DNA from: Xestospongia bergquistia
Taxonomy: Eukaryota; Porifera; Demospongiae; Haplosclerida; Petrosiidae
Length of the DNA stretch: 64,000 nucleotides
Direction: 5' to 3'
Assembly: GCA_963965975.1 (NCBI GenBank)
Contig: OZ014411.1
Location: forward strand, 14,276,501 to 14,340,500
In this document: piece by piece, positions 50,501 to 62,753 of the stretch
How the letters are laid out: the number at the start of each line of letters is the position of its first letter
How positions within the stretch are numbered: position 1 is the first letter of the stretch
Program-made: the position numbers and the translations under genes
Notes under the pieces: generated by a model
The model's database searches: none
What the model was told of the DNA's origin: nothing
Seen by the model: only the letters and a program-made list of their open reading frames with translations

Positions 50501-53500
50501 AAGACACTTGCAATTAGTACAAGTTTTATTAGTGACCACAAAGTTGATCACTTTGTAACATCAAATTTATGACAACAGATTGGTAAGTGAACTAGTTACA
50601 AACTATAAACCAACCTGTATTGAGTATGTTTCACTATCAAAATGATGTAAATGAGAAGTATCAATAAAGATCATCCCTTGAATGGCTTCTTTCATTTCCT
50701 CTTCAGTACATTCACATCCACATTTAGTTCCTAAACAAACATATTAAGTAATATATTAATTAATTAAATAATATAATTATATTAATACTAACTTGAATCA
50801 CATGAACAGTTACGCCACCATCTGTAATCATATATACCTGGTAATATCCAAACATGATTATGAGTAGTTAGTCCTAGTTTATAAGCCTAAATAAAGAGTA
50901 TGTATATATAATTATCATTATGTATATTGTAACAGTATATTCGATTTTATTATATATGTAATAATTCATTAATATATAAAATAGTATTGTTAAAAATGAT
51001 TGAATTACCAAGTGTTGTTTTAGGTCTTTGATATTATAACTACTATCAATTTAATATGTTTATTTTAGTTCATTCAATTTTATTTAACCTAGAATGTTTG
51101 TATGTTTTAGTTCTATCTAGGACTATGAATTGTTTCTATAGTCATAATTGTCAAAACTGAATCTGGACAAAAACATTTTGACAAATGTCCCTAGAATTAC
51201 TATTGACTAATCTGAAACTATTTAGTGAAGAACTACTACAAAAGATCATAACTATACCTAAACACAATTAATTTTGATGAAGAAGCAATGATATTATATT
51301 CAAAATTACACATATGAAATGCTTTCAATTAATCATGCTCATTTTTTAGCATTTATAAATTAAATTTATTGATTACAATGATTGTTAGCAGCTATTCTGA
51401 ACTTAATTTATTTGTTAACAGTAGCACAAAATAACAAAACAATGAAAGCAGTAAATTGCAGAACCCTTACTGCAGTTCTGTAGTAATGTTAGATTTTGGC
51501 AGTTGCCTTGCCCCCAATGTATAACAACTTAACTAAATACTTAATAGACTTAATAATATAGACAACAGAATTGCTTGTATACTTCTTAACTTTGTATAAT
51601 AAATGCAGGTGGTAGATAATGTTAGAACTATATGTGTTAAATAGGTATGTGTAACTTTTCTGATACTTACTATATCTGTAGTCTCACTACTGCAAAATCT
51701 TCTATATTATCTAATTACTGCTATAATTGTTGGCAAACAAAGCTGCCATGATAAGTAAAGTTTGTCATAACTTCAAACGAATCATTTAAACAAAAATTCT
51801 TATGTTGACTTTGCAATTGTTGACAAACAGAAAAAATTTATTATCTCGACTTCTTAATTTGTCACTTTATTTTTAATCCTAATTTGAAACCTTATTATGT
51901 TACATAATACTACAAGCACCAATTGTGTCTTCTCTTGTAATTTATGTGTTTAGTTTTCCTCATATTGTGATTCACCTTACAAATGATCTCTCGACTTATA
52001 TCATCCCAGAAAAATCCAATAAAAATACGATAGTTATCATTCTACAATGGAAAATGTAGTAAAAACTTGTAATAAACATGTTATATTAGGATTATTTTAG
52101 TTATCAGTATTACTGTATAAATTAGAGACATCTATAATTAATGTTGACTGTTAACAAAGTTAGCTAAGTGTCAGGAAATGATGCATTACCTTATAATCTT
52201 GGAGTAGAATAGTAGGATCATCATGAAAAGTACCGGGAAAGTTGATATCTAGTGATAAGTTTGTCTGCGCTTGTTTAATGAACCTTTCAGCAGACTACAA
52301 ACAAAAATTGTTGTGTCACATTGAAATGTGGGTGAACATATTTTTTTTTATTTCATGACATAAATGGGAAAATTTTACAATTTAAGAAACAGCATAAGTA
52401 AAATTCATCCTAAATTTCACACACCTACCAATGTTATTATAATGTTTACAAATGTTATTATAATGTGTATTAATTTCATTTCTATACTTGTAGTAACAAA
52501 TGATAGTACATTGTACTTAAAAAATACTCATATTATTAATCTAATTTAATATATAATTATACAGTAATCTTTTTATATTACTATTGTTGAAGGGTTTCAA
52601 CAAATGAATTTAATGCTAACTTTTAACAGGTGATTAGCCATGATAACAGAGAGTTAAATCAGGACATTATTGATGAGATATTCTATACATTGTCTTCACC
52701 TTTGAGTTTTGAAGATCATCTGTTGCAACAACTGCTACTCTTCTCCAATTAAAGTCACTTAATAGTTTTAATCTTGCCATATTAATAGAACTTGGTTTGG
52801 TAGTAGTAGCAAAGAAAAATGGATATTTGTCATGATCTTCTAACAATGAGTCTGAAGCTGAATAGGACACCTACAAAAACCATTGGATATATGTATCTAT
52901 AATTTGATGCCACTATTATTGTTATATTTACTTTAGGTATTACAACTAATTGATTCAATAAGAATTTAGCCTCTTTATTACTGAACCAGTGTGTGAAAGG
53001 TCCAATGCATTCATAGCCAGTCACTTTCCATAAGACATTGATAACCATCCATTGCTAGTAGTAGTGGATCTTCTAACGCATCAAATTCTTATTAGTTTCA
53101 TATCACTCATTAGTTTTGTTACCACATGTCCTGATGGTTAGGATTGGCAAACATACAATGTGATATATACACATTATGATTTCCTCATACATATATTAAA
53201 TAGCTCTCTATATAAAATAATATACATCATATTTAACTAGTTACCATATAACTTTTATTGACTGGCATATTCCCTACTATATAAACTAGTTTTTAATGAC
53301 ATGATAATTGTATGGTGTACAAAGTAATTATGTATGTTATTATGAGTATGTTCTTCTTGCTATTTATATGTATTTTCATTCTTTGGATATCTTATCTCAG
53401 TAGACTAGATGACAGCTACTAATGAGTGAGTTTGATAAAAGTATGATGTTTAGATAAGTAATACCAAATGTCCATAATATTTAACCAAAGTCACTGGTTG

Positions 53501-54225
53501 CAATGTGTCAGTGCACACAGATAATTTTGTTTGTTTCCTTTGTAACAGACATCCATAGTTACATAGTTATAGCTGTATGAATGTATAATGTTAACTTACT
53601 GATAGTTTCTTTACAGTCATTGCTGAGATATAACTGAATATTTCAGACACATAAATATCAGGAGGTCCAATTACTCCATGCATATGTAATGTGGGACTGT
53701 TACGATAAAAGTAAGGAAGACCAATAGTATGTGGGAGATCAGTCTGTGTGTAGTAACAAAGACAATAATTAGAAACATGAAAAGATCATTAGAGTATGAG
53801 ATTGTGATAGTGGTATTCTAGAGACTCTATCAATAATTAACAACACCTAAGTTTGATTTTTAAAAACTTACTTCATTTTCATTAAATGGAAATAGAGAAA
53901 AACAGTTATTACTAAACAAAGGAAGATCAACTCTTCCTAATAGACCTGAAGAAAATGCTTGCCGTAAAGCAACATGTATATAAGCATCACACTCTCTTGG
54001 TGAGATGAAGTTATGAAATGAGCAAGGTGAATATCCCAATATAGCAATTTCTGTATTTAGTGAACAAGGACAATTGGGAGATAAACTTCCAGAACCCAAA
54101 GATGATGCTGTGGGCTGTCTAGAGGAAACTCTGCTATTGTTCTTGTTAATATATTCACAATCTAGTATTGTTAGCGATGGGATGATCTGAGTAACAAAGA
54201 GTAGAGTAAGTAGAAGACAATTCAT
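44583..54225 (-). CDS. GABA-B-like class C GPCR, copy R5 (complete, about 911 residues)
   Basis: Exons: 53872-54225, 53600-53743, 52700-52870, 52190-52294, 51976-52041, 50793-50886, 50615-50730, 49421-49729, 49129-49198, 48375-48575, 48135-48306, 47315-47468, 46692-46799, 45606-45743, 45175-45507, 45011-45130, 44583-44663; total 2736 bases, in frame throughout. The start MNCLLLTLLFVTQ aligns with MNRLL of the other copies; an ATG 45 bases upstream (MQSLLKC) is also in frame. The exon 1 region after the signal peptide differs strongly from R1-R4, while exon 3 is nearly identical. Exon 8 is two codons shorter. The last exon runs on to a longer tail ending TKKEQY. It lacks the CCAAT/CRE block found upstream of R1-R4. 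Large intron 7 (49730-50614) holds no gene. Confidence 0.86.
48834..48853. repeat. (AC)n microsatellite
   Basis: Short AC run in intron 9 of R5. Confidence 0.9.
49958..49978. repeat. (ATT)7 microsatellite
   Basis: Perfect trinucleotide run in intron 7 of R5. Confidence 0.9.
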
Positions 54226-54743
54226 GTTTCTCTGGTTTAGGCGAACAAAACATTTAAGTAAGGATTGCATAGCCACACCTTATTTACACTATTAAAAATA
54301 TAACTATTGTTTGCTAATTAATTTTAATAATTAATTAATTAATTAATTATTAATTAATCAATTAAGGTTGCCATTGAGTTGTTCACTGATGCCGTTGAGC
54401 TAATTCTAGTGGCCAAAAGTTTCTACATAATTTAAAGAAAGCATCATTCTGATTTGTCATGATCAGTACAGGCACTATACATGGAATAGTGACCTATACA
54501 AGTTATACTAATTCTCAGATCTTTAAGTTACCAAATTAATAGATATTAAATTTTTGCACACATCTCCAAATATGAGAGCTGGCAATAAGAGATATAATCA
54601 TAATAAACAAAATGATATTGCAATAGTTGGTTATGACAAAATAGTTCATAACTATTATAAAAACTCTACAGGAATGTGTAGAAAATAGTTACGGAATTAT
54701 CTGAAGATAATTATAATAAAATATCCTTGATCTTGTATCTTCT
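54226..54743. other. R5-R6 intergenic space with TTAATTAA repeat
   Basis: About 0.5 kb between the R5 start and the R6 stop. A TAAT/TTAA repeat of about 43 bases (54316-54358) is the only structure. There is no CCAAT/CRE block like that of R1-R4. Confidence 0.55.
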
Positions 54744-57700
54744 TCAATTACATGTTACCTGGACAATTACATCTTTTTGGTCTACTTGTTCAATTCTTGT
54801 AAAAATTGATCCTTCTCTTATCATTGTGATAGTACATTGACTCTGTAGAAAACAAAAAAATAAAAAGTAATACATACTAATATTTTCAGAAAAAAATGTT
54901 TAATTGTAAATGTTATAGTATAAATCCATTAACTTAGGACATATTAAAATGCAAGGTTGGACATGTTTGGATATGGTGAGTGGTATGTGTCTCTCAATCT
55001 ATTTTTTATTGGTATTATTACTATCACTTGTAAATTACTACAAAGTAAACAAAGACATAAAAGAACATACTATGAAGGTTAAACTAGTATGAAAGCTAAA
55101 AAGCATGTATATAAAGTGTAAATCATTGAATATCATAAAAAGGTATAGCATTTATTAGTAGTGTCTAAGGTCCTCTGACATGGCCCTGTGATCTCAAAGC
55201 ATTTGTACACATTTTCTATGATGGTCTTCAATTAAGACTTTACTCTAATACCTCATCCTGGTCTTTTCCTTTTGAAATGGGTTCTTGCTGGGATAAAATG
55301 TGTATATAGCCATTTTTAACATGAATTTTAAATAAGATAAGTGCAAAGAAGTGATAACAGTCAGGTCAGATGTGAGATATTCAAGTAATTTGAAAAGTTT
55401 GTCATTGACTTTATAGGGAGACTTCTGAAACTATACTTTTGCTACCTGCAATGAAATTGTACTCAAATTTTCACTACACTATTATATCAAGAACTTCTAA
55501 CATATCACTTTAAGGAATAACTAGTGAATTATAAAGATATATTTTTTCTGTCTCCATTTGTTCATAGTATGTATATAAACAAACCTTCCTAAATGCTTAG
55601 AATTAACAATGTACAGAGCATGTTTTGCATGCGATGTAAGTCCATGATATTTCTTTATTATAACAAGATTAATGAAAAGGAATTGTAAAATTGATTTTAA
55701 TGATTGCAAATTAGATATAACATATGTGCATATGTACAACCACTTTGTCTATGTGTAGATTGAATTTTTTTCTTGTGTGGGATAGTGTAAAGAATGGGAT
55801 AAAAATTTTTAATAGAAAAATAATTAAAATTCTTGGTAATTCAGTAACATTCATAAATGTTGTAACTTCATTTTTACATGCATAATTATAATAATCTTAT
55901 TGTAGAGTACTTTAGCTCAATGATTTAAGCTACTATTAACCTTATTGACATCTTAGAATATCTAAAACTGATATTTTGTGGGGACTGTGCAAGGTTTGGA
56001 GTGAAAGGCAATGCTCCTTACAAATCCTTCACCACTTTATAACAACCAATTTAATTTATGCAGTATAGCTATAATACATATAAGCATGGTATATTTCCAT
56101 AGCTTATGTCTATGCTAGCCTTATTTACCAGCAAACAAACCTAGCCTGCCAACCAAATCATTATATCATTGCTTGAGCTCACATGAATGGAGATCACCAA
56201 ATACTAAGAAATTGTGGCAAAGTATGGCAACTTATTTCAATGATAAATAAGTTCATATTTACAAACTGAAAATAACACAACAGTGATATTAAAATATTCG
56301 TGTATGCATAAATGCAGTTTAAGTCTCAATGCATCATGTTTGATGTGAAATGATTGGTATGCCTGCAGCATATTACACAGTAGATTGGTATTTTAATAAC
56401 AAGAGGTAACTTTTGATTGACAAATGTGTAATAGTAAATGGTCGTTACAAAACGTTTTTTGATATTAATGCTATGGCTAACAACATTATAGAGCACTTAT
56501 GCCACTGTCTAAATTATTTACTGATTATGTTAACTAATACCATACCTGTTCTAGCATTGACTTCAACGATGCTATCTGTTCTAACTGTTTTTGATGAAGT
56601 AAAGTCATTTCTGGTGATATCTCTTCTCTTTTAAGTGTTTTGTATTCTTTTAAGATCAGTATGAACTATTGTTGAAAGAAATGAATGGTGCTTGTTAATA
56701 AAATACTTAGCACATGCTACAATGTTAAAAAACTGAAAAGTTTAAATAGTGAATAAGATAAGTTGAAAAATGCTGTAATGGGACTAAAGAATGTTAAAAG
56801 GCAGTTTGTCATTAGCAATGACATTAATATCATCAATGTAAGGGGTAGTAATTGTTTATAACATTATTGGGTTCTTATACCTGAATTTTTGGTTATGTAA
56901 TACCTGCATGTGTTACTAAAAATATTCAATACCATCAAGTTAGAGCAGTATGAACTGACCTTTGGTATAAACAATCCTCCAAGAATAATAGTTGGAAGAC
57001 TAACAATAAAAATTAAATCAAACCAGACTATTGGAAATCTGTTGTCTGATGTCAATAACAACAGTATCTTGATTAAAAATAATGGAACCAATAACAAGAA
57101 AATAACGAAAACAACTCGAGCTATAAATTCTCCTTCTTGTGCAAAGTGAGTAGTGATTTTGGCATTTTGTAAAGATAAGAACATGAGTCCAAAAGAGAGA
57201 AGAAAGTTGTATCCTATTAGAATACCATCCCACCACTTCTCACTGGAACCAGTAATAGTAACTAAATAGGTTTTAATAGAATCATCAACAATCTAAACAA
57301 ATGATACACAATTAAAAGCTGATTATATATCAATTCTATAGGCTGTACAACATGAATGTTATTCATAATAGTAATATAAGATCACTTACTATATTAGGAC
57401 AATTATATAGTATCCTGGATTCATAATACTCATAAGGATGAACTCCAGTCCAAATAACTAGTAATATTATCACAGGAATAGTCAAACATATGATAATTAA
57501 GACAAGATTTTTGTCTGACAGATAATTCTAATAAAGGAAAAAAATTGTTATGAATTATCAGCAATTGTATAATATTTTAGAAGTTTTGTAATTGTTATAA
57601 TTGTGTACATATCAACATATGATAACTAACCCTTTCTTCAATTCTAGGATTGTAAAAGATTTTGTAGATTCTCCAATTTCTTGCAAATATTGTAGACAGA

Positions 57701-60700
57701 ATGATAATCATGCCACTATAGGATAACCACTTAGTAATCTAATAGTGTATAAAGAAAAAAGAATTTTAACAATTATAAAAAATGAATTGGGTTTTATGGA
57801 AATTGACTTTAAATAACATTGTAATAATGTTCTCAATTACGATGTTAAAGTCACATTATATAATGACTTAACCTCTGGATAAACCAGAGAAAGTCATTGA
57901 AGTGTCAGTTACACATAGTTTAACACATACTATAACTGCCAAATATAGTCTCTACATACAGCCTAATATATTTGTCATCTTCAATTGTGCATATAATAAT
58001 TCAATTTAAATAGATAAGTCACATAGATATATGCACAAAACAATTGTAAAACTGCCTGGGACAAGAAGCATACAAAGGAATACAACAATTAACATAGTAG
58101 CTTTATCAGTGGTCAATTAGGGTTAAAACAGAGTGTCTAGAATTATTTTCTAAACCCTCTTGAAAATACCTAATACAAATATACTACTTAGCTTTAGCTC
58201 TTATTAAAGATTGCAATAGTATTGAAAGTTTAAACAGTATTAATCTAAAGAATGCATGTTATCCTCACAGTTTAATTGACATCAATATGGTAACATACCT
58301 CACAAAATGCTGGTATAGCTTTCTGTCTAATATTTACATTTCCAATCAATGTCCCAGAATAGGAAAGAGCTGTAAACAGAGCTGCAGGATACATTACAAA
58401 ACTTCCCATAATAACAAGCATATTAAACTTGGGACTGGAAGCTTTAATGTGTCTAAACAAAAGAATATATATATTTTCTATATCAATTTATATAACAACA
58501 TGCTAATGTTTTATTATAGAAGCAGACATGACACTCTGCATTATTTAAATACTAATTATTCATGCCAATTGCCATAGCATTCCATACACACTCATATATA
58601 GTTCACTAATTGCTATGTGTGTTGGTGTCAACTGTATTTCAACTATTTCATCAAGTCTTATTATAGTACAATATGTGCAATTAATGGTGTGTAAGCCATA
58701 ACTGATATACATAATACATCATCTGATTACCTGGCACATATGTATTATTAGGTAATAAATAAAAAAGATATTTAAGGTATCCTTGGAAATTTTAGAACAT
58801 GCACACATAACATCATCATTGTTAGTGTAACGTACATATTTGAATTACTTACTTGTTTGATCTCATAGCAGTATTAATAATCAGTAATACTATACTCACA
58901 ACAATACCTACAGTGACAATAAAAGAAGTTAAAGCAATCTCCAATACTCCTAGTTGATTATAACATAAACAAGACTCATCATAACATGCTCCATCAGTTG
59001 GAGGTTTCCATGACACAAGCATTCCTAATAAAATAAAAGAGTGTGCACATAAATCATATAAAGTGTATTTTAATTTTATTACTTTACTTACCATTTTCTC
59101 CTTTCCATCTATAAGGACAAGGATAAGAGAAGTTATTATCAGTTATATTAAACTCAGTATAATTGACAAAGACTAGAGATGATGATGAATCAAGAAAAAG
59201 AGATTGACGCAATGGTTGTAGTTCTTCCACTACACACTCTGAATCAGATGAGTTATAATTCTTATATATTCCTATATAGCATTCCCGGTCATCTGTGTAA
59301 AAGAATAATGAATTTCATAATGATGTAATATGTTAAGATATATTGCAACTTAAGGTAGTAATATTGGCACATGTCTCATACTCTTGTACAAAAGTGAGAA
59401 AATCATGAATTAATATTAACTAACGTTGTAATTGTGTTATCATAATTTGACCAAAATTATCTTTATCATTTTTCTTGGAAAAAGTATAAAAGCCCTAAAA
59501 GTAAAGAGAAAATGTACATTGCTTCTTATGACATATGTTCCTTTTCTAGAGCTGCTATATACAGATAATCAGGAAAATAACTGTTTAGTTATTATTTTAT
59601 CTTTTAATTGTTTGACAAATGCAGTAGGCACTGTTTTAGACCACATGGTTTTGTACTTGTATAAAGTATTTTGTTAAGAATTTCATACTTTGTTTTAATA
59701 GTTGTATTGATGTTTTGTATGTGACTAGCAAGTTTGCCAAAAAAATAACCTCCTTACATTGACTGATAGCAACCCAGAATTTAATTTACTGCGAGCATTG
59801 TCTTGTTGAGTGTAAATATTCAAAACTTTAGCGTTCTCTAACTTTAAAAAACAGTTCTAAGCATCACTATAGTATCTGTGAGTTCTCCAATCTTTGTTAC
59901 TTGATTTTAAGCAACAAAAAGAACCTTCTAAAACTTTTTACAATTATAATGTTGATATGGTTGATGTCATTCATTATGTACAAATCATCTTGGTACATGT
60001 TATGTGGCTGCATTCATAACAGTCATGAAAACATTGACATAAATTTGAAGCCAATCTAGCTTAAGTGATGTATAAATCATACATTTATATTTAATATAAA
60101 TGATTGTAGTGAATATCAATTCTTTAGGGGTACACGTTTTACATTATAGTATATTTAGTATCATTTAACTTCAAAAAAAGAGATGGAAATATTTATGAAA
60201 TGTTTTGTGCCAAGATTGATATTGTATAATTATCTAACTTACTGATCTTCCACAAAAAAAAGACTCTTCCAGTATCTCTATCATTATATCATTTAGTATG
60301 TCTGTTTCATCAGATAGCCAGTCTACAGGAGCTGTTAAGTAATTGCAAAATGAGTCATTGTCATTAAATAAAGATGAATTCAGCAATTGTTCTACTGCTT
60401 TATGCCACACATTAGCCCAAACTGTAGCAGCATCATAAGCATTGAAAGCTTGAGAATGAATCAAATATTGTTTGTCTTCTTCCTCTATATTTATACCTCT
60501 ATAAATACCAAGTAATCTTGCGTCATTAAAGATATAAATCAACTTATCATATTGTTCCTATAATGCACAGAACAAAAAGATCTAAATGTTATAGTAAATG
60601 TAATCATAAATATTAAAACAATACTTGGTATGTCCAGGTCTATTCACGTACACATAGTTGAAACTTTACTAATAGATAATTGTACTACAAAAGGTTTGAC

Positions 60701-61654
60701 TGTACCACTTTTACATAAATCAAGCATTTTTTTATAATTTTGCCTGATCTTAACAGTCACCAGTACAAATCATCAAAGAAACTAGATTTAAATTTTCAAC
60801 TTGATAATAATATAGAAATTATAATTTTGGCTAAATGATTAATTAGAATACTTTAGCTGTTTTTAATACCATAGATCATGAAACTGTTGTGTTACAAAAG
60901 TTTTGAACAGAATTACATACCATAAATATTCCCACTATAAATATTTCAATGCATAATCATCTCAGTCTGTTTATTTTTTATAAATTGCCCAAATTTTTTC
61001 TGACAATAAAGCTTACTCCATTTATGATAATGTCCCATTAAAGGAAAATTAAAAGATTAAAAAGATGTATCATGATTTCTAAACTTTAATATAGTATAGA
61101 CTTTAAATAATTACACTTAACTATTAATTTTATTGGTGTATAAATTAGTATTTATGGAGTAAATTGCTAACACAGTTATTCAAAATAATTTCTAAATTGG
61201 AATTCCAAATTTTTATACTGTAAAAATTAATATGTCATTAAAATGACACATTAATTTTACAGTGTAGGGAATTACAATAGCAAGAGCAAAAAATTAACTA
61301 CTTTTATATCATTAACTAAAATGATTGACACTATAGCCAGTAATACCAAATGTGATTAGTATATATATATTTATAATCCAACCTGTATTGAGTATGTTTC
61401 ACTTTCAAAATGATGTAAATGAGAAGTATCAATAAAGATCATCCCTTGAATGGCTTCATTCATTTCCTCTTCAGTACATTCACATCCACATTTACTTCCT
61501 AAACAAATATATTAATTAATATATTAATTAATTAAATAATATAATTATATTAATACTAACTTGAATCACATGAACAGTCACGCCACCATCTGTAATCATA
61601 TATACCTGGTAATATCCAAACATGATTATGAGTAGTTAGTCCTAGTTTATAAGC
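54744..61654 (-). CDS. GABA-B-like class C GPCR, copy R6 (partial, exons 6-17)
   Basis: Exons found: 61561-61654, 61383-61498, 60243-60557, 59425-59494, 59092-59292, 58853-59024, 58299-58452, 57631-57738, 57390-57527, 56960-57292, 56546-56665, 54744-54842. They cover the second half of the Venus flytrap, linker, seven helices and coiled coil, all open and in phase. This is the most divergent copy. The third intracellular region differs, intron 16 is about 1.7 kb, and the tail encoded by the last exon (SQCTIT ... VTCN) is about 32 residues, against 21-26 in the others. Exons 1-5 are not present up to 64000, although in other copies exon 5 lies only 0.75-1.1 kb upstream of exon 6. Either intron 5 is enlarged or the 5' half is lost. 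The last exon is assigned by position, acceptor site and partial similarity. Confidence 0.8.
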
Positions 61655-62345
61655 CTAAATAAATAGTAAGTATAACATATTATTATGTTATAATATTATT
61701 AAAAACAGTATAATTGATTTTATAATATTAGCTCTCATAGTTGAAATAGAATAACAACACATTGGAATAATTTTAGAATTTTCTATTCTAACATTACTAA
61801 GATAGAATCATATGTGACATTTTATTCTATATTGTTGTAAAGCATGAAGTTTAGTCATGCTAACCACAATCTATGACATTATGGTAAGTCTGATAATGAA
61901 ACAAACATGCTTAATTTTATAACTAGACAAGAACAACATTACAGAAAGTGTAAGCATTATTGCTAGCAGAGACCTGCATTACTACTTATCTAAGCAATGT
62001 TAGTGTAAATTTCTTTTGTCAAGAGACATTAGTACTAAGAAGCTGTTCTTAGCAACAAAAATTCATCATATGCCATATGTGTCAGCAGTGAAAATGTGCA
62101 GTTTGATTTTAATAGTTGCCATGATTACTTGCATATGACAATAGAATAGAGCAAACATAAAACATAGTACATATACATGTGGTTCAAATCAATCTTGCTA
62201 TACAAGCATGCCAGGATGATAATCAAAATATTAGCCTGTATATATTCCAAACTAATGTGACAAAACATTTGATAGTCAAAGGTAGTACAAAAAAACATAC
62301 ATGCCATGTCTAAAAGCTCAGTAATGATTGATTTGTGATAGGAGA

Positions 62346-62357
62346 GGGGGGGGGGGG
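62346..62357. repeat. G12 homopolymer
   Basis: Run of twelve G in very AT-rich DNA; length may be unreliable in the assembly. Confidence 0.9.
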
Positions 62358-62675
62358 TGAAAACAATAATTTTTTTCTTTGTAAAGTTGGAAATTTTTTC
62401 TGCTTTGTAATAATATATTTCCAAAGTCTTACAAGTTTGAAATTTGAGAAGGATAAACTAATACCATATAACAAATGACTTATATACCTTTATACAAAAA
62501 AATTTACACATGCACAGGTGATCAGGTTTGTTACCATATAATAACAGTGCTATCTAAACAGTTTAAACAATAATCACAAAACTCATAAATTACAAAGATA
62601 CACTAACATTTCAATTGAAGATAGTAGTAAATGCTTTGTTCATTAAAAATACTCCTACCTTTGAAAGGAATGCAT

Positions 62676-62753
62676 TATCAGGTTATATAAGGCTATATCA
62701 TGACATATCAGGTTACAATAGGCCATATCAGGACATATCAGACTATATCATCA
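62676..62753. repeat. 30-base minisatellite, about 2.6 units
   Basis: Units TATCAGGTTATATAAGGCTA..., TATCAGGTTACAATAGGCCA... and a partial TATCAGACTATATCA repeat with a 30-base period. Confidence 0.8.
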
